A stretch of DNA of 64,000 bases from Leptospira ognonensis. Its GTDB lineage: Bacteria; Spirochaetota; Leptospiria; Leptospirales; Leptospiraceae. Below the pieces are notes generated by a model. The model ran no database searches, was not told the origin of the DNA, and saw only the letters and a program-made list of their open reading frames with translations. Shown here piece after piece: positions 45,183-55,366 of the stretch (within the stretch, counting starts at the first letter, position 1; every line of letters starts with the position of its first letter). Made by a program: the position numbers and the translations under genes. The stretch lies in assembly GCF_004770745.1 (NCBI RefSeq), contig NZ_RQGD01000034.1, positions 372,001-436,000 on the forward strand. Reading direction: 5' to 3'.

Positions 45183-45979
45183 GTTTATTTGCATTTATAC
45201 CTGATTCTAAATTTCCAAATCATTACGAAATCTGTAAACACACCGGGATTTTAAAATATAGTTTAGCTAAAGAGAGAGCTTACGGTGATTCGTATTTTTT
45301 AGAAGAATATCAAAATCAATATAAAAAGACATACTATGAAGACGAGCCTAACCTGCGTATGATGGCAAGACGTAGGCTCGGGGTAATGCGAGAGCTCTTT
45401 GGGTCGGATATGAGGGGAAAGTTTTTACTCGAAATCGGGTCAGCGGCAGGATTCTTCCTTGACGAAGCGAAAAAGTTAGGACTGCAAACCAAAGGGTACG
45501 AACTTTCACCAAGAGAGGTAAGTTACTCTGTTTCCACGTTGGGACTGGATGTAACGGCAAATTCCATTTTGAATGTTGAGGATCACGCCTATTCCAGATC
45601 TGTAGATATCCTCTGTGCTTTTTTTGTGATCGAACACATTTTGGATATTGAGGCCCTTTGGTTGAAAATAGATGCCTGGATGAAACCGGGTGGGATTGTC
45701 TATTTGGCACTCCCTTCCTTTTTTGGACCAACTTACCAAACAAACCCCGAGGCGTGGTTTGCAACGCATCCCGAGGACCACTTCTATGACTATGACCTGG
45801 GTTCCCTGAAAAAACTCTTGTCAATCCTTGGCTACAGATTCAGATATGCTAGACCTATGTCGTATCACCCGAAACGGGACTTAAGCCTACGCGGTAGGTT
45901 CCCAGTCTGGGCCTACAAACTCTATTCCAACCTATTTTGTTACGGTGACACCATAGAAGTAGCATTCCAAAAGAAATAA
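45179..45979 (+). CDS. SAM-dependent methyltransferase (class I)
   Basis: The 266-residue protein starts with TTG overlapping the TPR stop. It has the class I SAM motif LLEIGSAAGFFLDEAKKLG and the following acidic strand (TKGYELSP), then ILCAFFVIEHILDIE and MKPGGIVYLALPSFF. This is the methyltransferase type found in polysaccharide, lipid and small-molecule pathways. The substrate is unknown. Being coupled to a TPR protein and a DEAD helicase does not settle it. Confidence 0.82.
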   Translation: MSLFAFIPDSKFPNHYEICKHTGILKYSLAKERAYGDSYFLEEYQNQYKKTYYEDEPNLRMMARRRLGVMRELFGSDMRGKFLLEIGSAAGFFLDEAKKLGLQTKGYELSPREVSYSVSTLGLDVTANSILNVEDHAYSRSVDILCAFFVIEHILDIEALWLKIDAWMKPGGIVYLALPSFFGPTYQTNPEAWFATHPEDHFYDYDLGSLKKLLSILGYRFRYARPMSYHPKRDLSLRGRFPVWAYKLYSNLFCYGDTIEVAFQKK

Positions 45980-45981
45980 AT

Positions 45982-47541
45982 ATGAAATTTACTGAACTCC
46001 CTTTTCACGAATCCATCCAAAAAGCCTTAGATAAAATCGGCTATTCGGAACTCACTCCCATCCAAACCAAAGCCATTCCCTACGCTATGGAAGGTAAGGA
46101 CGTAACGGGCCTTGCACAAACAGGTACTGGGAAAACGATGGCCTTTTTGCTCCCGACTCTGCACAGGCTACTTTCCAGCGAAGAGGAGGAGCCTCTTCCT
46201 TATGCGCTTGTCCTTGCACCCACGCGCGAGCTGACGATTCAGATCGGTGAGGAGGCAAGAAAGCTCCTCCAATTCACAGATTATGGTGTCGCCACCATCA
46301 TTGGTGGGACGGACTACCGTTCCCAAGAGGAAGCATTGGGCAATAAAGGTTGTCTCATCGTCGCAACGCCTGGCCGACTCATTGATTTTGTTAAAAATCA
46401 TGGCTTATCTCTTGATGCCATCAAAGTCGTCATTCTGGATGAGGCAGATCGCATGTTTGATATGGGCTTCGTTATGGATCTCAAATACATCTTCCATAAA
46501 TGTAAGAACAGAAAACAAAGTTTACTCTTTAGTGCGACTCTCAGCTATGAAGTGGTTCGTCTTGCAAGTAAGTACCTTGTCGATCCGATCGAGGTTCATA
46601 TTAACCCAGAAAAGGTGATCACTGAACGCATAGATCAAACGCTTCTGCACCTTGGTCGTGATGAAAAATTGCCTTATCTCGTCAATTCTTTGTTAAATTA
46701 TCCAATAGAAGGTTTAGGAATCATATTCACAAACTATAAAATGAATATTCCAAAGATTGTAGCTTGCCTTCGCAATTTTGGAATTACCGCTACAGGTCTT
46801 TCCTCAGAGTTAGATCAGAAAAAGCGCATACGTCTGCTTCGTGATTTTAAGGCAGGAAAGTATCAATACTTGATCGCGACAGATGTCGCCTCACGTGGTA
46901 TCGACATTGAAAATATAGATGTAGTTTATAATTATGATCTGCCACAGGATGCGGAAAATTATGTGCACAGGATCGGACGGACCGCAAGAGCCGGCAGGAA
47001 AGGTCGCTCCATTGGATTTTGTTCAGAGACGGACTACACGGAACTGGAAAGAATTGAAAAATACCTAAATTCAAAATTGCCAGTGGTGGATGTGAACGAA
47101 GAGTATTTGCAATTTCCGAAAGGAGAGTTTACTCCTGTTTTCCCAGAAGAAACCATTCCTGGCGAAAAGAAATACCAAGAGAGAGACAAACGCGACAAAA
47201 GAGAGAAACCAAGTCGCGGCAGAGACCGAGATAAGGACAAAAGGAAACAGCACCCTCCTGCAAAGATGGCACACCCTCACGAAGGGCATCCTCATGCTCA
47301 TCCTGCTGCTACCTCCCATTCGAAATCGGAGAGACCTAAAAAGGCATCCGAAAAGCCTCATGCAAAAACGCATAAGAATGCAAGTCACAAAGGTCCAAAC
47401 CAAAATAAACAAGCAAACTCGCATCAGAATGCCAATCCTTCGCGAAGGAATCTTTTCGACAAAGACGCATCTGCTGACAAGACAACACCTAAGAAAAAAT
47501 CGATTTGGAAAAAGATAATTTCCGTTTTCAAGAAAAGTTAG
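45982..47541 (+). CDS. DEAD-box RNA helicase with basic His-rich tail
   Basis: The 519-residue protein has the DEAD-box core: Q motif (FTELPFHESIQKALDKIGY and TPIQTKAIP), Walker A AQTGTGKT, DEAD, SAT, and the C-terminal ATDVASRGIDI and HRIGRTARAG. The fold ends near residue 375. The remaining 140 residues are basic and rich in His, Lys, Asn and Pro, as in RhlE- or RhlB-like helicases with RNA-binding tails. It probably acts in RNA decay, ribosome assembly or cold growth. The last 37 bases overlap the amidase gene. Confidence 0.94.
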   Translation: MKFTELPFHESIQKALDKIGYSELTPIQTKAIPYAMEGKDVTGLAQTGTGKTMAFLLPTLHRLLSSEEEEPLPYALVLAPTRELTIQIGEEARKLLQFTDYGVATIIGGTDYRSQEEALGNKGCLIVATPGRLIDFVKNHGLSLDAIKVVILDEADRMFDMGFVMDLKYIFHKCKNRKQSLLFSATLSYEVVRLASKYLVDPIEVHINPEKVITERIDQTLLHLGRDEKLPYLVNSLLNYPIEGLGIIFTNYKMNIPKIVACLRNFGITATGLSSELDQKKRIRLLRDFKAGKYQYLIATDVASRGIDIENIDVVYNYDLPQDAENYVHRIGRTARAGRKGRSIGFCSETDYTELERIEKYLNSKLPVVDVNEEYLQFPKGEFTPVFPEETIPGEKKYQERDKRDKREKPSRGRDRDKDKRKQHPPAKMAHPHEGHPHAHPAATSHSKSERPKKASEKPHAKTHKNASHKGPNQNKQANSHQNANPSRRNLFDKDASADKTTPKKKSIWKKIISVFKKS

Positions 47542-48623
47542 TCCTTCTCTTTGTAGGTTTATGTTTCATAAACCTACCGCTGTTTGGTGAAACTGTAAAA
47601 TTGCCTTTATATGGAAAAGGCAATTACGTATTATATTCTGAACTTTCGCCCATTTTCCCAGAGTTAACTTTCAATATGCGAGCCTCCTCACTCGTGACAA
47701 TCATACAATCTCCGCAAGGAAAAATCCAATTTAGATTGGGCTCCAGTTTTTTTATCTTAGATGATAAAATCATAAAAATCCCGAAACCATCGCTCACAAA
47801 AAATGGAGATCTGTATCTACCCATTGATATAGCCGAGGCAATATTTTTGAATTTAATCGCCTATGATTTTCGCTATAAATTCAAAGAGACCGAGCTCTTG
47901 TTAGATGTATCAGGATCACCAGTCCCCAAAAAAAATATCAATGTTAAAGCGATCATCATCGATGCAGGACATGGAGGAAAGGATCCAGGAACTTCTGATG
48001 CGACCGGATATTTTGAGAAAGAGGTGAGTCTTGGAGTGGCCAAGTATCTCTATTTGTACCTTCGAAAATATTACCCTGAGATTCGGCTTCTCCTAACAAG
48101 AAAAAGTGATGTCTTTATTGAACTGGAAGATCGGTCCAAGCAGGCAAATTCTTTGCTTAAAGATACTCGAGATTCTATATTCATTTCACTTCATTGCAAT
48201 GCCTCGCTCAATGAAAAGGCAGGAGGATTTGAAATTTATTACCTATCTCAAAGTCCGAGCACAGAACAAGCACGTGAAACGGCACTCATCGAAAATAAAT
48301 TTTTAAGTCCTCATCCAAATCGGATCGTCAATGTCATCCAATCACAAATGTTATCAAGTGTCACCCAGCGCCGATCGAAAAAGCTTGCGGAATCCATAGA
48401 GGAAGAGTATGGGAAAGGACTTCTCAATTCGATTTCGACGCGTGGTGTGAAAAAAGCAGATTTTTCTGTCTTGCGAGGAAGTCTGATGCCTGCGGTACTG
48501 ATAGAAATGGGGTATCTCACGAACCTCGAAGAAAGCAAAATTTTAAAAGATAAAAACTTTCAAAAAAAAATAGCACGTAGTATCATCAAGGGAATTCGAA
48601 CTTATGCTTCATCCAAAGATTAA
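47505..48623 (+). CDS. N-acetylmuramoyl-L-alanine amidase (Amidase_3)
   Basis: The 372-residue exported enzyme cuts the bond between muramic acid and the peptide in peptidoglycan. It has a signal peptide (to about residue 27), a beta region of the AMIN-like type, and an Amidase_3 domain with the zinc ligands in IIIDAGHGGKDPG, EKEVSLGVAKYL and ISLHCNAS, plus the late Glu in VLIEMGYLTN. I use the TTG at 47505 because later in-frame starts would lose the signal peptide. It thus overlaps the helicase end by 37 bases. Confidence 0.9.
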   Translation: MEKDNFRFQEKLVLLFVGLCFINLPLFGETVKLPLYGKGNYVLYSELSPIFPELTFNMRASSLVTIIQSPQGKIQFRLGSSFFILDDKIIKIPKPSLTKNGDLYLPIDIAEAIFLNLIAYDFRYKFKETELLLDVSGSPVPKKNINVKAIIIDAGHGGKDPGTSDATGYFEKEVSLGVAKYLYLYLRKYYPEIRLLLTRKSDVFIELEDRSKQANSLLKDTRDSIFISLHCNASLNEKAGGFEIYYLSQSPSTEQARETALIENKFLSPHPNRIVNVIQSQMLSSVTQRRSKKLAESIEEEYGKGLLNSISTRGVKKADFSVLRGSLMPAVLIEMGYLTNLEESKILKDKNFQKKIARSIIKGIRTYASSKD

Positions 48624-49422
48624 AGAATATTCACTCATTGCCAAAGATAATATCAATTTTTGGAGGACAAAGTTTTATAATATTGGAACAGAACGTGAAA
48701 AATCGAGTCGCGAATTTCAGTTTTTATTTTTGTCCTGGTTCTCTCTGCTTTTATTTTTTACCTTTTTTATCCTAACCGAAAAAAATCCTTTTAACTTACT
48801 TGTTCCGTTCAATGTCTTCCAATGGCCATCCATTGACCACAGAGAAGAGGTGAAAATTTTTATCTCGGATGGCGGTGAAAATCAAATACCGGTTAATCGA
48901 AAATTATTACGTAACGATGACTCTATCCAATTTACTTACCAACTCATTGGCCAAGTAGGTGCTCCTCCTTACTTCAGTGTCGAGGAAAGTGCTGCCACCA
49001 AAGACAAGTTATTCAACCCGAAAAAACTTTTAGATTTGCAATTCGCATTAAAAAAAATCTGGGTCCGTGACAATGGTAAGAGGATGATTTTGGATTGGAA
49101 CGAATCGATGCTAGAAAGCGTCATGAATGAGTATCGTCTCCCTCAGATCATTAGAAGCGGAAATGAAGTTGAGGAGGAGCCTAGTGCCAATGCCCCAGTG
49201 GATACGACCACGTATTATTCTGGCGGAGATATTGGTCAAAAGGAAAGTGAAGTTGTCACAAGGGCTCGCAGAACCAATGCTTTAAATGCTACAATCCGAG
49301 CGATTGATGCGACGATTTACTTAAATTTCCCTGAGGTAAAATCCATAGAACACAGGTTAGATGGTAGGGTCAAAAATTTTCCAGGACTTACGCCTTTGCT
49401 TGATGCGACAAATGAAAAGTAG
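48604..49422 (+). CDS. Membrane-anchored GerMN-like protein
   Basis: The 272-residue protein has a cytoplasmic head, one membrane helix (FLFLSWFSLLLFFTFFIL, about 45-62) and an outer domain with VKIFISDGGENQIPVNRKLL and TIYLNFPEV. This resembles the GerMN fold first seen in spore germination proteins and also found in non-spore-formers near cell-wall amidases. It overlaps the amidase gene by 20 bases, so a shared cell-wall role is likely. The GerMN call is a pattern judgement. Confidence 0.7.
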   Translation: MLHPKIKEYSLIAKDNINFWRTKFYNIGTEREKSSREFQFLFLSWFSLLLFFTFFILTEKNPFNLLVPFNVFQWPSIDHREEVKIFISDGGENQIPVNRKLLRNDDSIQFTYQLIGQVGAPPYFSVEESAATKDKLFNPKKLLDLQFALKKIWVRDNGKRMILDWNESMLESVMNEYRLPQIIRSGNEVEEEPSANAPVDTTTYYSGGDIGQKESEVVTRARRTNALNATIRAIDATIYLNFPEVKSIEHRLDGRVKNFPGLTPLLDATNEK

Positions 49423-49429
49423 TTAGACC

Positions 49430-51439
49430 TTATGGGTCTACCCACATTCCATTTGCTTTGATTAGGTCAATCAGTCTTTCCGTGGCTTCGATTTCGGAAA
49501 TGCCTTTCACAACGATTTCCTTTCCTTTATACAGATGCACTTTCCCGATGCCTGCTCCCACGTAGCCGAAATCGGCATCTGCCATTTCGCCTGGTCCATT
49601 CACAATACAACCCATCACTGCTATCTTCACACCTTTTAGATGGCTTGTGTAGGCTTTGATTTTGGCAGTTGTAGATTGTAGATCAAACATGGTTCGTCCG
49701 CAGGAGGGACAAGAGATGTATTCCGTTTTTGTCAGTCGAAATCGAGTGGCTTGCAAAATATCATAGGAAAGGGAAAGGGTTGCCGTATGATCTTTATCGA
49801 GAAGACGGATGCGCAGAGAATCCCCAATCCCATCTAGGAGAAGGCCACCAAAATGGATGGAACACGTGTACAAAGCCTCTTCTTCTGTCGCAAACGTCCC
49901 GCAAAGACAGATGGGATAATCAGAATCCTTTAGAGCATAGGCAAGTTTTCGTGTTTCCAGTAAATCGGGCACAGCGAGAGAAAAAGAAATATTTTGAATC
50001 TTCCGTTTTCTACATTCATTTAAGATGTGATTTACGCTCGAGATCTGGTTGGCTTCAAGGCAAAACTCAACTGCTCTTTTGTCTTTTGCATAATTGCCTA
50101 CAAAATCAAAAAATTGATTCCATTCTATCGAATCTGGATTTGTCGCATCAAAGAAAAGAAACGGACTTACGACCCATTTTTGCAGTCCGAAAATTTCCTC
50201 CGCCAAACTATCATACTGCATCGCCAATTCATCCGAGAGAGTAAAACCAATTGGATTCGGGATTTGATTTTTGCGTTTAAGTGAGGCGGCGGCAGTGAGG
50301 GCTAATTCATCTTTGAAGTCAAAAAAAACAATCTCATTTTGTTTTGATGTTTGTACGCCTTTGGCATTGGCTGATTGAATCTCTGCGACACTTTCCAAAC
50401 CAAAAAATGGAAATTCTGTCTCAACCCGTACAGGATGTTTGTCGCCGAGTCCGGTTTCACCGAGCATTAATTCTTTAGAGTAGAATCTGGAGTAAGCGTA
50501 AGGATCTCTAAATTCCTGATATGTTGTGCTTTCCTTTCCTAAGGATTTCATATACAAATCATTGTATTTTTTTACGAGCTCTCTTGCTACGGGAATCTCT
50601 GCGACTGCATCTTCTGTAAGTGAAACACGAATCGTATCACCAAGGCCATCTTCAAGGAGTGCCCCAATGCCCATCGCAGATTTGATACGACCATCTTTCC
50701 CATCACCTGCCTCTGTGACCCCTAGGTGCAATGGGTAGTCCATGGACAGTTCATAAAATCTAGATACTAAAAGTCGATATGCTTGGACCATCACCTGCGG
50801 GTTAGATGCTTTCATTGAAACAACGATGTCTTTATAGTTATTATGTTCGGCAATGCGAATGAATTCTAAAGCACTCTCAACCATACCGAGCGGAGTATCG
50901 CCAAACCGGTTCATGATCCTGTCACTTAACGAACCATGGTTGGTTCCAATACGCATGGCGACACCTAGCTCTTTAGCACGTAACACGAGAGGGGTGAATA
51001 CTTCTTCGATACGTTCAAGTTCCTCTTCGTATTCGCGATCCGTGTATTCGATGATATCAAATTTTTTCTTGTCCGCAAAATTACCAGGATTGATTCTTAC
51101 TTTTTCCACCCATTCTACGCATTTTAAAGCAACCTGTGGTGTAAAATGGATATCTGCCACAAGCGGAACTTTAAGCCCAAGTTCTTTCATCCGTTTACGA
51201 ATGTTTGGTAAGTTATCTGCATCAGCTTGGCTCGGGACTGTCAGTCTTACAATTTCAGATCCGATGTTTTCCAGGGCTTGGATTTGAATGATGCTAGCAT
51301 CCGTATCACGAGTGTTTGATGTGATCATGGATTGGATACGGATCGGGTTTTCGCCGCCAATGCCTACATTTCCAACCTTTACTTCTCTCGTTTTTCTGCG
51401 GTGATAAAAGAAGGGCGATTCATTGTATTTCGGATTCAT
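49430..51439 (-). CDS. ispG: 4-hydroxy-3-methylbut-2-enyl diphosphate synthase, large form
   Basis: IspG (GcpE) makes HMBPP from MEcPP in the MEP isoprenoid pathway with a [4Fe-4S] cluster. The 669-residue protein has an N-terminal TIM barrel ([29 protein letters not shown]), a second barrel-like insert of about 250 residues, and the C-terminal cluster domain ([35 protein letters not shown]). The insert marks the large form found in spirochaetes, Chlamydia, Bacteroidetes and plants; E. coli IspG has about 370 residues. It stands alone on the minus strand. Confidence 0.96.
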   Translation of the reverse strand: MNPKYNESPFFYHRRKTREVKVGNVGIGGENPIRIQSMITSNTRDTDASIIQIQALENIGSEIVRLTVPSQADADNLPNIRKRMKELGLKVPLVADIHFTPQVALKCVEWVEKVRINPGNFADKKKFDIIEYTDREYEEELERIEEVFTPLVLRAKELGVAMRIGTNHGSLSDRIMNRFGDTPLGMVESALEFIRIAEHNNYKDIVVSMKASNPQVMVQAYRLLVSRFYELSMDYPLHLGVTEAGDGKDGRIKSAMGIGALLEDGLGDTIRVSLTEDAVAEIPVARELVKKYNDLYMKSLGKESTTYQEFRDPYAYSRFYSKELMLGETGLGDKHPVRVETEFPFFGLESVAEIQSANAKGVQTSKQNEIVFFDFKDELALTAAASLKRKNQIPNPIGFTLSDELAMQYDSLAEEIFGLQKWVVSPFLFFDATNPDSIEWNQFFDFVGNYAKDKRAVEFCLEANQISSVNHILNECRKRKIQNISFSLAVPDLLETRKLAYALKDSDYPICLCGTFATEEEALYTCSIHFGGLLLDGIGDSLRIRLLDKDHTATLSLSYDILQATRFRLTKTEYISCPSCGRTMFDLQSTTAKIKAYTSHLKGVKIAVMGCIVNGPGEMADADFGYVGAGIGKVHLYKGKEIVVKGISEIEATERLIDLIKANGMWVDP

Positions 51440-51575
51440 CTAGTTATGGTCTCATTATCTATAAATTTTGGAGTGAATTTTTGAGCAAGCAGTTCGAAAA
51501 ATTAAGGTAACTTTCAATTTCAGGTCCCTACAAGTCGAAACTCATAATAGGGAAGAAAACTCTCTTTAATTAGAC

Positions 51576-51860
51576 ATGAATGTTGAAGTAAAACCAAATC
51601 TCCGCAGGAAATATAGAGTTCAAGTGACGGTCGCTATTTACCGCGAGGGGAGTCTCTCGTATAAAAGTGAGATTCTTTCGCCTGCGTTTTATGCAAAGAG
51701 GGCGGAAGCCCGTGACCATATCCGGCAGGAAATCAGAGAGCGTTTGGCACATTCCCGTTTTTTCAGGTCCACGAGATTGGATTATGATTTAGTTCGCTAT
51801 ACAGAAGAAGCATCCTGCAATACCTACCTTAGATATTCCATACAAGATACGGAAATTTGA
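51576..51860 (+). CDS. Small protein coupled to mutY, unknown function
   Basis: The 94-residue protein is basic (20 or more Arg and Lys), with a strand region KYRVQVTVAIYREG and a helix AEARDHIRQEIRERLAHS, without signal peptide. It overlaps the TTG start of mutY by four bases. Composition and coupling would allow a nucleic-acid-binding role, but this is a guess. Confidence 0.65.
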   Translation: MNVEVKPNLRRKYRVQVTVAIYREGSLSYKSEILSPAFYAKRAEARDHIRQEIRERLAHSRFFRSTRLDYDLVRYTEEASCNTYLRYSIQDTEI

Positions 51861-52927
51861 ATCCTAAAGAACGGCTCCTTGCTTGGTTCCATCGGAACAA
51901 AAGGGACTTACCTTTTAGAAAGAAAAAAGCCGCGTATGAGATTTGGATCTCGGAGATCATGTTACAACAGACGAGGGTTGCTGCCATGCTACCCTTATAC
52001 TCAAAATTCCTCGCAAAATTTCCAGATATAGAAACGCTCGCTAAAGCACAGGAAGAAGAAGTCCTGTCCGCCTGGCAAGGATTAGGTTATTATAGTCGTG
52101 CTAGAAACATAAGAAAAGCAGCCATCTATTTAACTTCTAATTTTAACGGTAGATTTCCGAAAGACTTAACCGAGGCTTTGAAGATTCCTGGAATCGGTCC
52201 TTATACGGCAAGGGCTGTTCTCTCGATTGCCTATGATTTTCGCGTAGCAGTTTTGGATGGCAATGTAAAACGAGTGTTATCCCGATTTTTTCAGTATGAG
52301 GAAAATATCTTAGGAAGTAAAGCCGACAGAGATTTACAAGCACTCGCCGATGGTTTTTTAAACTTAGAATCTCCAGGAGATCACAACCAAGCCGTGATGG
52401 AATTAGGCGCCATGATTTGCCTTCCCGAAAATCCAAAATGTCTCACCTGCCCACTGATAGGTGATTGTAAAACGCAAGTAACAGGGAAAACAGATTCGAT
52501 TCCTAGAAGAATTAAGGATAAAAAACAAATTCATTTATTCGGAAACATTCTGTGGATTGCTTGCGGGGATGAGGTCTTACTCATTCGTGAATTACGTCCT
52601 CGTTTCTTAAAAGGGATGTATGTATTGCCTATTTTTTTTGTAACGGAAGACCGTGATGATGTGTACGCTCCCAGTGAGGATTTAGAACTTCTGAATCTCT
52701 CTTTTGATTTTCGGACCCTTCCAATGAAATTCAAACATACGATCACGCATCATAAATTCGAATTTCAAATCAAGAGATCGGAAGTCATAAAAGATGTTTT
52801 GAAATCCAAAATGAATCAGTTTGGACCAGACTTACTTTGGAAATGGGTAAAAATAGAAGAGCTGACATCCCAATTTCCTTCTTCGATTGCACGAAAGGTC
52901 AAAATGGAAATCGAGAAGCAAAATTAG
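51857..52927 (+). CDS. mutY: A/G-specific adenine glycosylase MutY
   Basis: MutY removes adenine opposite 8-oxoguanine. The 356-residue protein has the catalytic Glu in WISEIMLQQTRVAAMLPLY, the helix-hairpin-helix KIPGIGPYTARAV, the catalytic Asp in PGDHNQAVMELGA, and the [4Fe-4S] Cys set CLPENPKCLTCPLIGDC (C-x6-C-x2-C-x5-C). A C-terminal NUDIX-like domain (about 225-350) is present. The start is TTG, coupled to the small gene before it. Confidence 0.95.
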   Translation: MNPKERLLAWFHRNKRDLPFRKKKAAYEIWISEIMLQQTRVAAMLPLYSKFLAKFPDIETLAKAQEEEVLSAWQGLGYYSRARNIRKAAIYLTSNFNGRFPKDLTEALKIPGIGPYTARAVLSIAYDFRVAVLDGNVKRVLSRFFQYEENILGSKADRDLQALADGFLNLESPGDHNQAVMELGAMICLPENPKCLTCPLIGDCKTQVTGKTDSIPRRIKDKKQIHLFGNILWIACGDEVLLIRELRPRFLKGMYVLPIFFVTEDRDDVYAPSEDLELLNLSFDFRTLPMKFKHTITHHKFEFQIKRSEVIKDVLKSKMNQFGPDLLWKWVKIEELTSQFPSSIARKVKMEIEKQN

Positions 52928-52933
52928 ATTTCG

Positions 52934-53989
52934 TTATTGGAACTTCAAAAGCTTTTCAAAATCGACATCCGAGTTGTTTTGTCGTTTCCAAATGATTCCA
53001 TCCACTATGTAATGATGAAAGGTCAAAGTCATTGCCAATGTGACTGCAAAAGGAACCGCAGTATTTTTAATGAGACCATCGAGTGAGTATCCTAGTTCGG
53101 GTAAAAGATAATAAAAAGGAAGGGCCAGAAGGACCGTGACCAAAAAGTAAAGAGCACCGTGTCCAGCACCCCTTTGCGACAACCAAGAAAGAAACCGTGA
53201 ACGCGGATCTACTCCCTGAAGGAAACGGTTTCGATTGTAGATCCATACAAATGCGATATATTGTACATTATGCCAAACATTAACGAGTAACCATCCTGAA
53301 CAAATTTCACCTATCAAAATGTAGGCGCCAAAAAATACGAATAGGTGGGATATCATATACAGACTATGACCTATGGCAAGTCTACCTCTCTTGTAATCAA
53401 CAAGCCGCAAATAAAACCAATACATCCAAAGCAGAACACTCATGAGACCGACTAGGTGAACAAGACTTTGCGGGATAGGCGGAAGCCAGAAATCTTGGAA
53501 AAGAAATTCATCTGGTCGCTCTGCGCACCGATGGAGGAATCCCCAAATCGGTACAGACCAAATCGTAAGTTCTGAGAGGCGCTCGGAGTCCCAAGCAATG
53601 CCACCTGCCCTGCGACGGTAAACTTGCGTTAGACCCCAGCTTTGGCGCACTGTGTGGAAAAATTGACCGAAAAAATAAAGGACATAGATTCCTTTGAGTC
53701 CAAATGTTTGTCCCAGGAGGAGCATTCCCATGAGTATGAAGATAGGTATTAGTAAAATCAATGTCAGATGGCGCCTGCGGTCGTCGGGATGGAGAAGGAG
53801 TTTCGTGTAAGTGGACCATAGGTGCTCATATCCAAAGAGCCAACTATGGACTGTTAGCATCGGTATAAACAAAAGTGGCCAAAACACGGTAACGCTTGCC
53901 ATCGTGCAGGCGAGTGTTAAAGTCCCCAAAATAAAGAGAAGGTCAAAGCCTGTCAGCCGGGCCCGGACTGCATCCATACCAAAGGCCAA
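52934..53989 (-). CDS. Multi-pass membrane protein with conserved His motifs
   Basis: The 351-residue protein starts at TTG with AAAGGA eight bases upstream and has about eight or nine membrane helices. His-rich spots lie near helix ends: YEHLWSTY, FFHTVRQSWGLTQVYRR, VNVWHNVQYIAFVW and TFHHYIVDGIIWKRQ. Such paired His could bind heme or di-iron, and the layout recalls membrane oxidoreductases, but I recognise no family. It follows a Cys-rich secreted protein gene by 19 bases. Confidence 0.72.
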   Translation of the reverse strand: MAFGMDAVRARLTGFDLLFILGTLTLACTMASVTVFWPLLFIPMLTVHSWLFGYEHLWSTYTKLLLHPDDRRRHLTLILLIPIFILMGMLLLGQTFGLKGIYVLYFFGQFFHTVRQSWGLTQVYRRRAGGIAWDSERLSELTIWSVPIWGFLHRCAERPDEFLFQDFWLPPIPQSLVHLVGLMSVLLWMYWFYLRLVDYKRGRLAIGHSLYMISHLFVFFGAYILIGEICSGWLLVNVWHNVQYIAFVWIYNRNRFLQGVDPRSRFLSWLSQRGAGHGALYFLVTVLLALPFYYLLPELGYSLDGLIKNTAVPFAVTLAMTLTFHHYIVDGIIWKRQNNSDVDFEKLLKFQ

Positions 53990-54008
53990 GTGTTATATCC
54001 TTTCGGAA

Positions 54009-54263
54009 TTAAGTAACGGCGCCTGGCGGGAGTTTTGGCCGAGGAGGAGCAGTGCAGATTCCTTTCTCGTCCGTCTTGACACACTCATGGTGTTTTTGGC
54101 ATTCGTCAGAGGTCTTACACTCTTCTCCCACTTTTTTTTTATTCGGATCGAATGGCACCATGATTTCACTCGCCATATCCGCAGTCGCCTTTGCATACAG
54201 ATTGCAGGCAAGCATGAAAACGGCAAAAGTAATGAATAGACCTGATAGATTTTTTCTCATCAT
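54009..54263 (-). CDS. Small secreted Cys-rich protein
   Basis: The 84-residue protein has a signal peptide (about 1-25) and a mature part with four Cys in a compact frame (EECKTSDECQKHHEC, then GIC) and a Pro-rich tail (PPRPKLPPG). The pattern would give two disulfides, as in small Cys-knot or colipase-like modules. Similar short spirochaete proteins exist, but I cannot name one. It is the first gene before the His-rich membrane protein, so both may work together in the envelope. Confidence 0.65.
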   Translation of the reverse strand: MMRKNLSGLFITFAVFMLACNLYAKATADMASEIMVPFDPNKKKVGEECKTSDECQKHHECVKTDEKGICTAPPRPKLPPGAVT

Positions 54264-54339
54264 AGATTCTCCCAGCCAGAACTAAGATTTCTGAAACTTA
54301 CTTAGGATACGACGGAAGTTTTAAAAGTTGCAACCAAAT

Positions 54340-55146
54340 TTATTTTTGTATTCTATTAATGTAATCGATGCACTTTTGATCTAAAACTTGATCCGAAAAA
54401 GGTTCCGCTTTTGATTGCAAAAGCAATTCGAAGGATGTTTTTCCGTCCCTGTTTTTTAGAGCAAGGTCTGCTCCCTTTTTTAAAAGTAAGTCAATCACCT
54501 CAAACTTTTGTTTCGATCTTGATAAAACTGCTTTATGTAAGGGCGTCTCTTTTTTATAATCTAATTTGTTTGTGTCGCTTTGAGCTCCATTGGCAAGGAG
54601 AACCTTTAAAACCTTCAAGTTGCCCGCCAAAGAGACTGTATGTAAAAGGGTTTCATCTGTCAAACTTGAGAATTCATGAACGTTTGCACCCTTAGCAAGC
54701 ATCAGTTGTATGACATCCGCATCCTCTAAGTTAGATGCATACCAAATCGGGCTCATTTTTTCGGAGTCCAAAATCGATACCTTGGCCCCATGATCAATGA
54801 GTAATTTTGCCATCTCTCCTCTGCCATTTCTCATAGCATAATGAAGAGGTGTTTGACCTTCGTTATCCTGTGCATTTATATTGGCTCCTTCTCGGATTAG
54901 CTTTAGAACTTTTTGGTCGTTATTTTTACCCGTGACAAGTTTGTGGAGCGGAGTGATCGTGCGACTAACAGTCAATGAATGGTATAGATCTTTTGATCCG
55001 TAGTAAGCAAAAAGAACCGGATACAGGATGATCTTTTCATACCACTTAAATTCTGGTTTTATATCCATACTGAAAATTGATGCATTTTGCAAAAGGAGAA
55101 CAAAAACTATGACACCCGTTTTTCGATTCATTCTCTTTCGATCCAA
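54340..55146 (-). CDS. Exported ankyrin-repeat protein
   Basis: The 268-residue protein has an N-terminal signal segment (about 9-25) and five or six ankyrin repeats (about 70-245), for example NEGQTPLHYAMRNGRGEMAK and KETPLHKAVLSR. Ankyrin repeats bind other proteins. An exported copy probably works in the periplasm or at the surface. It is monocistronic. The gap after it to the RND gene (55147-55366) holds no gene or clear signal. Confidence 0.83.
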   Translation of the reverse strand: MDRKRMNRKTGVIVFVLLLQNASIFSMDIKPEFKWYEKIILYPVLFAYYGSKDLYHSLTVSRTITPLHKLVTGKNNDQKVLKLIREGANINAQDNEGQTPLHYAMRNGRGEMAKLLIDHGAKVSILDSEKMSPIWYASNLEDADVIQLMLAKGANVHEFSSLTDETLLHTVSLAGNLKVLKVLLANGAQSDTNKLDYKKETPLHKAVLSRSKQKFEVIDLLLKKGADLALKNRDGKTSFELLLQSKAEPFSDQVLDQKCIDYINRIQK

Positions 55147-55366
55147 ATTCGATGTTACTGGTTTTGGACGTGCAAATCAAGATATAATTTAGTCTTTGTC
55201 CTTGTTTCGCGGGCTCCAAACAAGAAACGGAAAAGGAAAGGGGCTAGAAAGCCTTTGGTTTTTTTAAACCATGCCATTAAATTTTCTGAATCATTTTTCG
55301 TAGGAAACTTAAAATCCTTGATTAGTTTCCTGAGTTTACCAAAAGTAGGCGAGAAAGGTATAAACC

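Noticed and set aside
45348..45824. Minus-strand frame of 158 codons inside the methyltransferase gene
   Set aside because: It is antisense to a recognisable SAM-binding gene and has an unlikely composition.
49432..49448. Hairpin TAGACC-TTATG-GGTCTA between the GerMN-like gene and ispG as terminator
   Set aside because: The stem is only six base pairs and no T-run follows on either strand.
49729..51287. Long plus-strand frames of 171 and 144 codons inside ispG
   Set aside because: They are antisense to a conserved gene with no start signals or recognisable protein.
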